Source: an uncultured Clostridia bacterium (GTDB lineage Bacteria; Bacillota; Clostridia; UBA1381). Taken from it: a DNA stretch of 64,000 nucleotides. The notes under the pieces were generated by a model. That model did not search any database, was not told where the DNA came from, and saw only the letters and a program-made list of their open reading frames with translations. This document shows, one piece after another, positions 46,607-55,115 of this stretch (positions are counted from its first letter, which is position 1; the number at the start of each line of letters is the position of its first letter). The position numbers were made by a program, and so were the translations under genes. The stretch lies in contig CAKSDE010000003.1 of NCBI GenBank assembly GCA_934444735.1, forward strand, positions 1 through 64,000. The letters run 5' to 3'.

Positions 46607-48538
46607 ATGAAAAAAACAATATCGGTATTGTTGGCAGGAGCTATGCTCTGCGGTACAATTCCATCAATTTCTGCCGCTTCACGTTTAGATGAATTTAAAG
46701 ATTTTATTAGTGATTTGCCGGCTAACGTCAAAGCAGACGTTAAAGTTGAGGTTGCAAAGCATGGAACAAGTAATTACAAAAAATCAGAAAGCACCACAGA
46801 TTCATCTGCTTTATTTGATTTCAAAGCGGACTTGGATATGAAAAATGTAAAGGAAGCGTATAGCAATTATATTGAAAAATATAAAAAATATGCAGAAGGT
46901 AAACCTGATAAAACCCAACTCTTGGATCGCCTCGAAAATGCACAGGTAAAGGGTGAATTTACCGTTACAATTGATAGCGGTAATAAGCTCGACATCCCTG
47001 CTTCTGCCCAAGGCAACAAGGATATGGCAGATTTTGAACCAATAACCGATAGTATTTTCAAAGAAACAAACAGAGAATATACAGCTGACAAGAAACTGAT
47101 CATCACTATTGAAGTTAACAAAGATGATAAGGGTTATGTAACAAAAGCTGAGCTTGAGAAGTTTATCAACAATTCAGCTAATGATCATTTAATCCTTGAA
47201 TGTGCTGACGGTATCGGTGTTCCCGGTTTTGGTACATATACATTAAATGGTACTGTTAAAGGATCAACCGAACTCTTTACAGATGACAACCGTTCTGTTG
47301 CTACAATTAAGTATGATGCAGCAGATTCCGCAACAGTAACAGTAAGCAGTCCTTCTCATGGCGGTGGAGATATAATCGATGATTCGTTCACAGTAACAGT
47401 AAGAGCAGATTCTACTCTTATCGATGAAAAGTCATCTTCAAACGCATTCTCATACAATCCGTATGACCTGCCTACTCCGAAGATGAATAAAGCTTTCTTT
47501 AACGGTTGGTACAACCAGACAGCTAAGAAGGACATAACAGGCGCTGAAACCTACTCAAGCGATACATTGATCGTTGCTAAGTGGATCCCGACAGGTAATA
47601 TTGATGTTAACTTTGTTGTTGACGGCGAAAATGCAGATGTCAATACAGGATCTGAGGGCAGCGTTAATGTCAGCGAAAACGATATTAAGGTAGACGGTGA
47701 AAATACTACTATCGAGGCTTCCAACATCAAGGTTGACGTAGAACCGGGTATGAAGTTCAGCGGTTGGTATCTTGATCCCGAATGCACACAGCCTGCAGAT
47801 GCATCTGTAGTATCTGACAAGAACATTACTCTTTACGGTAAAATGTCTAAGATCGCTACATCTGATGTATTCAACAGAGATGATCACTATGCATATATAA
47901 TCGGTTACCCTGATGAAACCGTAAGACCTGAACAGAACATCACAAGAGAAGAAGTTGCAACAATCTTCTTCAGATTGCTCAAAGATGATGTACGCAATGA
48001 GCATATGGCAAAGACAAACAGTTTCTCCGATGTTGACAGCGACAGATGGTCAAATACAGCTATCTCGACTCTCGAAAACTTCGGCGTAATTACAGGTTAT
48101 TCCGACGATGAATTTAAGCCTGCAAAAGAAATCACAAGAGCTGAATTCACTGCAATTGCTGCAAGATTCTATGATACAACAAGAGATACATCAGACTTTA
48201 CCGACTGTGCAGGTCACTGGGCTGATAAGTATATTGCAACAGCATTCGATAACGAATTGATTAAGGGTTATGCCGGAAATATCTTCAAGCCTGATCAGAA
48301 GATTACAAGAGCAGAGGCTATGACATTGTTCAACAACATCCTTAACCGTCACGTTGACAAAGAAGGTTTGTTGGAAAATGCAACTCAGTGGATTGACAAT
48401 GCTGAAAGCAGTTGGTATTACTATGATGTTCTTGAGGCAACAAATTCACATAAGTGCGAAGAAAGAACAGACGTTAATGCTAATGAAAAGTGGACTGAAA
48501 TCACACCTAACTTTGATTGGTCAACACTTGAAAAATAA
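46607..48538 (+). CDS. Probable abundant S-layer protein with SLH domains
   Basis: The 643-residue protein has a signal peptide (about 1-24, cleavage near ISA-AS), a Lys/Asp-rich N-terminal half without known domains, and two short FxGWY modules (about 295-325 and 385-415). Three SLH motifs (about 425-610: ITREEVATIFFRLL, ITRAEFTAIAARFY, ITRAEAMTLFNNIL) are followed by a 35-residue tail with WIDNAESSWYYYD. Codon choice differs from neighbours (many AGA, GGT, GTT, ACA codons), as in highly expressed genes. With the perfect promoter and strong ribosome site, this supports an abundant wall-bound protein. Confidence 0.85.
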   Translation: MKKTISVLLAGAMLCGTIPSISAASRLDEFKDFISDLPANVKADVKVEVAKHGTSNYKKSESTTDSSALFDFKADLDMKNVKEAYSNYIEKYKKYAEGKPDKTQLLDRLENAQVKGEFTVTIDSGNKLDIPASAQGNKDMADFEPITDSIFKETNREYTADKKLIITIEVNKDDKGYVTKAELEKFINNSANDHLILECADGIGVPGFGTYTLNGTVKGSTELFTDDNRSVATIKYDAADSATVTVSSPSHGGGDIIDDSFTVTVRADSTLIDEKSSSNAFSYNPYDLPTPKMNKAFFNGWYNQTAKKDITGAETYSSDTLIVAKWIPTGNIDVNFVVDGENADVNTGSEGSVNVSENDIKVDGENTTIEASNIKVDVEPGMKFSGWYLDPECTQPADASVVSDKNITLYGKMSKIATSDVFNRDDHYAYIIGYPDETVRPEQNITREEVATIFFRLLKDDVRNEHMAKTNSFSDVDSDRWSNTAISTLENFGVITGYSDDEFKPAKEITRAEFTAIAARFYDTTRDTSDFTDCAGHWADKYIATAFDNELIKGYAGNIFKPDQKITRAEAMTLFNNILNRHVDKEGLLENATQWIDNAESSWYYYDVLEATNSHKCEERTDVNANEKWTEITPNFDWSTLEK

Positions 48539-48560
48539 ATAACTGAAAAGTAAATAATAT

Positions 48561-48594
48561 AAAAAAGACTGTTGCTTAAGCAACAGTCTTTTTT
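48561..48594. terminator. Bidirectional terminator, S-layer-type gene and PHP gene
   Basis: AAAAAAGACTGTTGC pairs perfectly with GCAACAGTCTTTTTT across TTAA. Confidence 0.9.
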
Positions 48595-49423
48595 ATAGTT
48601 TGTATTCTCTTGCTTTTCTCTTTTGAAAATAATAAGCCTTTTCAAATCCTATCTTTTTTAGCATATCATAAAGCTTATCAAAGCTTAATGCCGAATTCTT
48701 GGATACATGAGCGTCCGAGCCTGTCGTGATAAGATACCCCCCCATAGATTTATATAATTCTATAATCCATTCCTCCGGCAAAAATTCACAGTATCCGCTC
48801 CCCTCATATACGCACGAGCTATTAACCTCCAACGCAATGCCTTTATCAATTATTTTTTTCAGAATCCCGGTAATCTGCGCCTTATACATTTTGCAGTCAA
48901 TTCCAATACCATACTTACCGTTTATATATCGCAGTGGGCAAGTTAAATGCGCCAGGATATCAAAATCGCATTCATCGATCATTTTCAGCATATCGGTAAA
49001 ATATTGCTCTAAATATGCATATGACGTCTCTCTTCCCATTTGTTGAAAATTAATCTGTGAATACGGCATTTCATAATTTTTAAATTTTACCGCATGAACC
49101 GAACCTATCACAACATCAAAATCAAATGATGATAAAATTATATCGGCTGTGCTCCCATGCCAAAATGCCTCTCCTATTTCAATGCCTCTTAAAATAATCA
49201 AATCGGATTTTTCACCTACTTTTGTCGCCTCATCAAAGCTCCCGCTGCATATAGCGTTCAAATCCAATCTTTCGCAATCTTCAATATCGCAATGATCAGT
49301 CACTGCAAATCCCGACAGCGCATTTTCTTTCGCTGCTTTTGCCATTTCTGTAGCGGGGCATATTGAATCATGTGAATTTTGCGAATGAGTATGCATATCA
49401 AAACGCATAAATTTCTTTTCCAA
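48593..49423 (-). CDS. PHP-domain phosphoesterase (HisK-like)
   Basis: The protein of about 276 residues has the PHP metal-binding motifs: FDMHTHSQNSHDS at the start, TDHCDIED, GIEIGE, VIGSVHAV, DILAHLTCP, EVNSS and TGSDAHVS. Members include histidinol phosphatase and other phosphoesterases; no other his gene is nearby, so the substrate is open. GGGAGAG lies nine bases before a TTG at 49423, which I take as start. An ATG at 49408 lacks a good site. It shares a compact opposed-promoter region with the DeoR gene. Confidence 0.85.
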   Translation of the reverse strand: MEKKFMRFDMHTHSQNSHDSICPATEMAKAAKENALSGFAVTDHCDIEDCERLDLNAICSGSFDEATKVGEKSDLIILRGIEIGEAFWHGSTADIILSSFDFDVVIGSVHAVKFKNYEMPYSQINFQQMGRETSYAYLEQYFTDMLKMIDECDFDILAHLTCPLRYINGKYGIGIDCKMYKAQITGILKKIIDKGIALEVNSSCVYEGSGYCEFLPEEWIIELYKSMGGYLITTGSDAHVSKNSALSFDKLYDMLKKIGFEKAYYFQKRKAREYKL

Positions 49424-49445
49424 AGCTATCACTCTCCCAAACATA

Positions 49446-49498
49446 TTGACATTTGCTTTAATCAGTTATATAATAAACTATATTGAGCATTAAGTCAA
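49446..49498. promoter_or_regulatory. Overlapping opposed promoters of the deoR-type and PHP genes
   Basis: Plus strand: TTGACA (49446-49451) and TATAAT (49469-49474), 17-bp spacer. Minus strand: TTGACT (complement of 49493-49498) and TATTAT (complement of 49470-49475), 17-bp spacer. The two -10 boxes occupy the same bases, so only one polymerase can open the site at a time. Confidence 0.75.
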
Positions 49499-49513
49499 CA
49501 AAAAACGTTAAAA

Positions 49514-49537
49514 ATGATAAAATGAGCATTTTATTGA
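49514..49537 (+). promoter_or_regulatory. Candidate DeoR-type operator
   Basis: TGATAAAATGAGCATTTTATTGA is a near-perfect dyad (AATAAAATG facing CATTTTATT) in the leader just downstream of the plus-strand start. GAGCATT recurs at 49485-49491. Confidence 0.45.
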
Positions 49538-49564
49538 CCGTTTTATCGGAATAAGGAGAAGTAT

Positions 49565-50293
49565 ATGAGCAAAGAACGTGAAAAAGAAATTTTAAAAGTT
49601 TTGCTTGCAAAAAAACAGGTATCCGTACCGGAGCTTTCAAAGCAATTATATATAAGCGAATCATCGGTACGGCGCGATCTGATGCGTCTTGAAAAGCAGC
49701 AATTGATAAAACGTGTGCATGGCGGTGCAATAATTGAAGAAAACAGCGTATCATCGTTGAAAATCCCATTTGTTATTCGCGAATTGGAACAAAGCGATGC
49801 AAAAATCGCCATAGCAAAAAAAGCAATAGAGTATATCAATGACTGCGACGTCATATTCCTTGATGCATCATCAAGCGCTTATGCTCTTGTCCCCTATCTT
49901 ACCGCGAAACATCAACTGACCGTTATAACAAGCGGCATAAAAACGCTTTTGGCTTTGGGTGAATACGGAATCAAAGCAATCAGCACCGGCGGCGATCTTG
50001 TATCCTCCGAGCAGGCTTTGGTTGGCGAAGAATGTTATAAAACTATATCTGCATTCAATGCAGACGCCGCCTTTTTTTCATGCCGCGGACTTTCCGATGA
50101 CGGTCTGATGACCGACATTTCCCCCGAAGAAGTGTATGTGCGCCGCCGTATGATTGCTCAATCAAAAAACGCTTATCTTATGTGTGCAAGTGAAAAGATC
50201 GGTAAAAAATATACGCATAATCTCGGCAGTATCAGAGAAATCACAGCAGTATTATCTGAAAAAGAACTTCCGGCGCAATTAAATTGCAAATGA
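49565..50293 (+). CDS. DeoR/GlpR-family transcriptional regulator
   Basis: The 242-residue protein has the DeoR helix-turn-helix at the N-terminus (REKEILKVLLAKKQVSVPELSKQL, cited in part as VSVPELSKQLYISESSVRRD). The hinge RVHGGAI and a sugar-phosphate-sensing domain of the DeoR C-terminal type follow, with DCDVIFLDASSSAYAL, TVITSGIKTLLAL and FFSCRGLSDDG. Members respond to phosphorylated sugars. AATAAGGAGAAG precedes the start. Context suggests it controls itself and the PHP gene, and possibly asd-dapA. Confidence 0.88.
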   Translation: MSKEREKEILKVLLAKKQVSVPELSKQLYISESSVRRDLMRLEKQQLIKRVHGGAIIEENSVSSLKIPFVIRELEQSDAKIAIAKKAIEYINDCDVIFLDASSSAYALVPYLTAKHQLTVITSGIKTLLALGEYGIKAISTGGDLVSSEQALVGEECYKTISAFNADAAFFSCRGLSDDGLMTDISPEEVYVRRRMIAQSKNAYLMCASEKIGKKYTHNLGSIREITAVLSEKELPAQLNCK

Positions 50294-50380
50294 TATGTTT
50301 TTCCTTTATTTATATTTTATATAGAGCATTATAAATCATCTTTTAAAAATGTTGATAACGGAAAAAGTTATTCAAATTTA

Positions 50381-50409
50381 TTGACATAAATGCAGAAGAA
50401 TGGTAATAT
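50381..50409 (+). promoter_or_regulatory. Promoter of asd-dapA
   Basis: TTGACA (50381-50386) and TAATAT (50404-50409) are 17 bp apart with TGG before the -10 box. A perfect TATAAT at 50413-50418 is too far for this -35. Confidence 0.5.
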
Positions 50410-50519
50410 GTTTATAATCGGCAGATAGTATAAATTCAGTTCTGTCCAAACGATATGAAAACAGTTATCCAAAACAATATTTCGGCAAAATCGCCGATTA
50501 GGAAAGGAACGTGTAGAAA

Positions 50520-51602
50520 ATGAAGAAAAATTACAAGGTGGGAATAATAGGTGCAACAGGTATGGTCGGTCAGAGATTTATCACCCTCTTGGCAGATCAC
50601 CCGTGGTATACAATTGAAGTCTTGGCAGCATCTCCGAGAAGTGCCGGAAAAAAATATGCTGATGCAGTAGGAACACGCTGGGCAATGGAAACCGAGATCC
50701 CTGAAAAAATTGCCGATATGACGATTCTCGATGCAACCGCAGACATTGAAAAGATCGCATCTATGGTTGATTTCGTTTTCTGCGCGGTAGATATGAAAAA
50801 GGACGAAATAAAGGCGCTCGAAGAGGCTTACGCAAAAGCCGAATGTCCTGTTATTTCAAACAACTCGGCAAACAGACACACACCCGATGTACCGATGATA
50901 ATCCCAGAAATAAATGCCGATCATGCTGAAATTATTCATTCGCAAAGAAAGCGTCTCGGCACAAAAAAAGGGTTTATTGCGGTAAAATCAAACTGCTCAT
51001 TACAAAGCTATGTTCCCGCATTGCATCCATTGATGAAATACGGCGTAACAAAATGTCTTGCAACAACATACCAGGCTATCTCGGGTGCCGGAAAAACTTT
51101 TGAAACATGGCCGGAAATGGTCGACAACATGATTCCGTTTATCGGAGGCGAGGAGGAAAAATCCGAGGTTGAACCGCTGAAGATATGGGGTAAAATCGAA
51201 GGTGACAAAATTGTCAACACCGACTCGCCCGCAATTACAACACAATGCTTAAGAGTCCCGGTATCAAACGGACATATGGCTGCGGTTTTCGTAAGCTTTA
51301 AAGAAAAGCCGTCAATCGAAGATATTAAAGAAGCATGGAAAAACTTTGCAGGTGAGCCGCAAAAGCTCAATCTCCCCCATGCCCCCAAGCAGTTTTTGCA
51401 CTATTTTGAGGAGGACAACAGACCGCAGACAAAGCTTGACAGGAATCTTGAGGGCGGCATGGCAGTTTCGATCGGACGTTTAAGAGAAGATACACAGTAT
51501 GATTACAAATTCGTCTGCCTTTCGCACAACACCTTAAGAGGCGCGGCAGGCGGCGCGGTTTTGATGGCAGAGCTTTTAACCGCTAAAGGATTTATGGACT
51601 AA
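50520..51602 (+). CDS. asd: Aspartate-semialdehyde dehydrogenase
   Basis: The 360-residue enzyme reduces aspartyl phosphate to the semialdehyde, feeding diaminopimelate, lysine, threonine and methionine synthesis. The NADP loop is GIIGATGMVGQRF and the catalytic cysteine is C159 in KSNCSLQSY. QAISGAGKTF and the RVPVSNGHMAAVFV segment follow. The overall pattern matches the archaeal/fungal type of the enzyme rather than the usual bacterial type. AGGAAAGGAACG precedes the start. dapA follows 25 bp downstream. Confidence 0.93.
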   Translation: MKKNYKVGIIGATGMVGQRFITLLADHPWYTIEVLAASPRSAGKKYADAVGTRWAMETEIPEKIADMTILDATADIEKIASMVDFVFCAVDMKKDEIKALEEAYAKAECPVISNNSANRHTPDVPMIIPEINADHAEIIHSQRKRLGTKKGFIAVKSNCSLQSYVPALHPLMKYGVTKCLATTYQAISGAGKTFETWPEMVDNMIPFIGGEEEKSEVEPLKIWGKIEGDKIVNTDSPAITTQCLRVPVSNGHMAAVFVSFKEKPSIEDIKEAWKNFAGEPQKLNLPHAPKQFLHYFEEDNRPQTKLDRNLEGGMAVSIGRLREDTQYDYKFVCLSHNTLRGAAGGAVLMAELLTAKGFMD

Positions 51603-51627
51603 AATTTAATATGAAAGGGCTGATGAT

Positions 51628-52509
51628 ATGAAAACTCCTCCCTTTATAGGTTCGGGAACAGCTATTATCACACCTTTCGATGAAAATGGGATCAATTTCG
51701 AGAAATTCGGTGAACTCATTGATATACAAATCGAGAATAAAACTGACGCTTTAATCATTGCAGGAACAACGGGAGAGGCGTCCACAATGCCGGATGAAGA
51801 ACATCTGGCATTGTTTGACTATGCGGTAAAGAGAATAGGCGGGCGCGTGCCAATGATTGCCGGCTGCGGCAGCAACGACACCGAGCATGCCGTCCGCTTT
51901 TCGATAGAAGCGCAAAAATCGGGTGCCGATGCTATCCTTTCCGTCACTCCCTACTACAACAAAGCCAACAAAAGCGGTCTTTATGAGCATTTCAAGAAAA
52001 TCGCGCGCTCGGTAGATATACCGATTATCCTCTACAATATCCCCTCGCGCACAGGAGTCAACATTCCTATTGAAACACTGGCTCAATTAAGCCTCGAAAA
52101 AAACATAGTCGGAATAAAAGAGGCAAGCGGGAACATCTCATATATGGCGCAAATTGCCGCCGAGATTCCCGACATATGCATATATTCGGGAAATGATGAC
52201 TTAACCCTCCCCACCCTTGCATTGGGCGGTTTGGGCGTTATTTCGGTTGCTGCCAACATTCTGCCCGAGGTTATGCATAATATTTGCAGGTATTTTTTTG
52301 ACGGGGATATTACAAAAGCCCGAAATTTACAAATCTACATAATGCCGCTTATCAAAGCGCTTTTTTCGGAGGTAAATCCCGTCCCCGTAAAAACCGCGAT
52401 GAATATGCTCGGATATGAAGTAGGCAGCACTCGTCTGCCGCTCGGTATAATGCAAAACAAGAACCACAAAGAGCTTTATGATACTTTAAAAAAATATTTT
52501 GATCTTTGA
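51628..52509 (+). CDS. dapA: 4-hydroxy-tetrahydrodipicolinate synthase
   Basis: The 293-residue TIM-barrel lyase condenses pyruvate with aspartate semialdehyde. The Schiff-base lysine is K164 in VGIKEASGN, the catalytic tyrosine is Y136 in LYNIPSRTG, and GTTGEASTM is the loop near the active site. It follows asd and gives the first committed step to meso-DAP, needed for peptidoglycan and, in spore-formers, dipicolinate. The stop overlaps the first bases of the 37-bp palindromic unit. Confidence 0.95.
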   Translation: MKTPPFIGSGTAIITPFDENGINFEKFGELIDIQIENKTDALIIAGTTGEASTMPDEEHLALFDYAVKRIGGRVPMIAGCGSNDTEHAVRFSIEAQKSGADAILSVTPYYNKANKSGLYEHFKKIARSVDIPIILYNIPSRTGVNIPIETLAQLSLEKNIVGIKEASGNISYMAQIAAEIPDICIYSGNDDLTLPTLALGGLGVISVAANILPEVMHNICRYFFDGDITKARNLQIYIMPLIKALFSEVNPVPVKTAMNMLGYEVGSTRLPLGIMQNKNHKELYDTLKKYFDL

Positions 52510-52545
52510 ATAAATATCCACCCGCATAGCGGGTGGTATTTCATT
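52509..52545. repeat. 37-bp palindromic repeat, copy B
   Basis: This copy is identical to 40-76 in reverse complement. It begins at the dapA stop codon, and could act as a first weak terminator ahead of the hairpin at 52551-52580. Confidence 0.8.
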
Positions 52546-52550
52546 GTATA

Positions 52551-52580
52551 AAAAGGGCAGTCATTAAAACTGCCCTTTTT
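52551..52580. terminator. Bidirectional terminator, dapA and the secreted-protein operon
   Basis: AAAAGGGCAG and CTGCCCTTTTT pair across TCATTAAAA; T tracts are present on both strands. Confidence 0.85.
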
Positions 52581-52583
52581 GGC

Positions 52584-55040
52584 TTATTTTCCGCAATCAA
52601 GCTCTTGATTTCCGATAATCGGTGACATATCGTTCAGCCCGCTCCACGCAAAGACTTTAACAACTTTTCCGCTCTCCCCTGCTGCAAGCGATATATTTAT
52701 ATCTGCCACGCTGTTTTTTGAAAGCGTGCCGCTGTTTCCGCGTGCTGCCGTTACAAGTCTGCCGGATTCATCATACACTGCCGCTATTATTTGATATTCC
52801 GTATCTTGACCTGATATGCTGTATAATTCACCGCTTACTGTTACAGTGTTCTTATCTTCACTGAGTTTTGCACTCATTTTGTCAAAGCCAATATCTTTTG
52901 CGGCTGTAGTAAATGAATACATATAGTCATTCTCTGTCGGCTTGACATTTGCTGTTTTTGCTGTCAACCCCTGCGGAATATTTACCATATACGACGCATT
53001 GTAATTAAGCTTTTCTTTCGGTGTCAAAATAACCTTATTGCCGTCCTTTTTAATGTCGCAGTCCACTTTTACAAAATCTCCGTCAACCTCTGTTATAATT
53101 CCGATTTTCTCTGTAGTCAAATCGTCATCGCTTACCTCTGCATTAAAGGTCAGGGTAATTGCATCATCAATCGCCGCGCGCGTGTCGGGTATTGAAATAT
53201 CCTCTACCTCAAGATTCATATAATCGTAATATGCAACTCTTATATTATCATACCAGATGTCTCCCTTTGAACCGCTGACCTGTCCCAAAACCATGTACTT
53301 GACATTCTGCGTACCGTCTGTTCTGTTGGGAGTTCCGAAATCCCAGCTTCTTTGCTGATATCCTTTTGTATCACTGTAATCACGGTAAACCTCGCCGATA
53401 AACTTATTATTGGTATAATCTATTGACATCATAACGGGAGATGACGGTTTCCCTTCAAAATGACCTGAATTTCCCCAGTTACCACTTGCCTGATTATTTG
53501 CATACCAGTAAGGGCTATATATGATATTATACCATTTTGAAGATGTTCCCTCTGTTGTAGAACTGCCGAAATTTAACATTGAACCTCCGTTGGGCATTTC
53601 AACCACTCTCATATCCAGATTTACAACGATCTTTCCGCTCTCGTATGCATTCGGTAGGACAAGCAAACATCTTGTCTCGGGAGATCCTGTTGCATTTCTC
53701 TTGATTCTGAGTGCTTTCGACTTTGTTGTCGGATCTGTTTCTATTGATACCGAATCAGCCGCATTTGCACGCTGGAGACGAATTTTGCCGTCAAGAGCAG
53801 TATACGCATCACTTCCGCTTGCAACATTTTTCATCTCGACGATCGTATCTTCCCAATCATCAAATCTCAGATCCTCAACATATCCCTTAAATATCAAACC
53901 GCTCTCTGATGTTGTATATGTTACGGTATTATCGTTCAGAACCACCACATTATCATCTGCCGCCGCAGCAATTCCTGCTTTTACCGTAAAGGTGTATTTT
54001 ACTCCCATAGCCTGTTTCTGCGGCAAAATACGGATATTTTTTCCGTCAGCTCTTTGTATTTCAAAATCAACCGCATTGCCTGATGCGTCGGTCAGACTGT
54101 AGTTATCCTTATTCAGTGCCGAATCACCACAGTCATCGTTAAATCTCACCTCAATCGGAGCATTGACCGGAATATCCGCAGGCGATTTTTCCGCCGCAAA
54201 TCCGCCGACATTTATATGCTTTACGTTAAAGTCAATTATCTCAAAGTACAAATCATCAAGCCATATAACCGTTGGATTTGCCGCATCATCGGGGCCGCAA
54301 TAATTTGCATTTACAGCTTTGCTTTTATCCGACAGCTCAAATCTTTGCTCACCCGGGAGATGAGTATTATTGCCTATAATCTTAACTTCCTTATTCGGTT
54401 CTGTAATTACTGTGTTTTTGCTCTGTGAATTATACAATAATTCTGTGCTTAAGTATTCATGCGAGTATTTTGACGTCATTCCGTCCGCAAATGTATTCAA
54501 TCTACCGTCTTTTCCGGCAATAGCCAGACTATCCCCATACCCTATAATTCTTGCGATTCCGTACCAGTTCTGATAATCTACTATTGCATTAAAAGTTTTT
54601 AACCATGAATGACTTGCATAATGCTCAAATTTTGCTTTACAGCCCGATTTTGCAATCACATCTGCACCGTAGTCTTTGGGGTTTGCATTTCCGTGGAAGA
54701 AGTTTTCAAGTACAATGCTCCCCTCTCCCGAATATGTAAGCTTCATTGCCTTGGAATTTGTTGCGGGATCTGTTACGATTTCAACCTTGTTGTTCTCACC
54801 CTCTACAGTAAGTCCCAGATACGAGCCGAGCTTATACGTCTTTTTCGCAGTCGTTCCTGTAAAGAGCGTTTCGCCCTCTGCACCCTCATTTGCGTAACCT
54901 TCAAAATTCTCAAAAACTCTTACTGTCGAATCATAAGGCTTTGAAACACTTTCCGCGCCTGCCGTTACAAAGCCCTGCGGCAGCGTCTGAATGAGCATTG
55001 CCGCCACAATCACTGCTGCTGATTTTTTCCATTTTAGCAT
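52584..55040 (-). CDS. Secreted Ig/jelly-roll protein of a polysaccharide locus
   Basis: The 818-residue protein has a signal peptide (about 1-29, cleavage near AGA-ES) and no wall anchor. The N-terminal 260 residues are beta-rich and end in PTVIWLDDLYFEIIDF, as in carbohydrate-binding jelly rolls. An SbsA-like Ig domain (about 275-375) follows. A second module (about 395-610) with NFGSS, YWYANNQASGNWGN, QQRSWDF and GDIWYDNIRVAYYDY follows, then a second SbsA-like Ig domain. The second module is clearly related to residues about 30-250 of the protein encoded at 57838-60690. No catalytic residues are recognised. It is probably a binding or structural partner of the beta-helix enzyme. Confidence 0.75.
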   Translation of the reverse strand: MLKWKKSAAVIVAAMLIQTLPQGFVTAGAESVSKPYDSTVRVFENFEGYANEGAEGETLFTGTTAKKTYKLGSYLGLTVEGENNKVEIVTDPATNSKAMKLTYSGEGSIVLENFFHGNANPKDYGADVIAKSGCKAKFEHYASHSWLKTFNAIVDYQNWYGIARIIGYGDSLAIAGKDGRLNTFADGMTSKYSHEYLSTELLYNSQSKNTVITEPNKEVKIIGNNTHLPGEQRFELSDKSKAVNANYCGPDDAANPTVIWLDDLYFEIIDFNVKHINVGGFAAEKSPADIPVNAPIEVRFNDDCGDSALNKDNYSLTDASGNAVDFEIQRADGKNIRILPQKQAMGVKYTFTVKAGIAAAADDNVVVLNDNTVTYTTSESGLIFKGYVEDLRFDDWEDTIVEMKNVASGSDAYTALDGKIRLQRANAADSVSIETDPTTKSKALRIKRNATGSPETRCLLVLPNAYESGKIVVNLDMRVVEMPNGGSMLNFGSSTTEGTSSKWYNIIYSPYWYANNQASGNWGNSGHFEGKPSSPVMMSIDYTNNKFIGEVYRDYSDTKGYQQRSWDFGTPNRTDGTQNVKYMVLGQVSGSKGDIWYDNIRVAYYDYMNLEVEDISIPDTRAAIDDAITLTFNAEVSDDDLTTEKIGIITEVDGDFVKVDCDIKKDGNKVILTPKEKLNYNASYMVNIPQGLTAKTANVKPTENDYMYSFTTAAKDIGFDKMSAKLSEDKNTVTVSGELYSISGQDTEYQIIAAVYDESGRLVTAARGNSGTLSKNSVADINISLAAGESGKVVKVFAWSGLNDMSPIIGNQELDCGK

Positions 55041-55115
55041 TTTTAATCTTCCTTTCTTTTAGGCTTACGCCTTATTTTTATATAATACAATCCCCTTTTG
55101 GGATAAGTATTCTTT

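Noticed and set aside
50324..50330. GAGCATT upstream of asd as a firm third DeoR-type site
   Set aside because: A 7-mer is expected several times by chance in 64 kb on two strands, and it is not within a dyad here.
50294..50519. Possible lysine riboswitch upstream of asd
   Set aside because: The predicted start leaves only about 100 nt of leader, and no AGAGGUGC-like L-box core is present.
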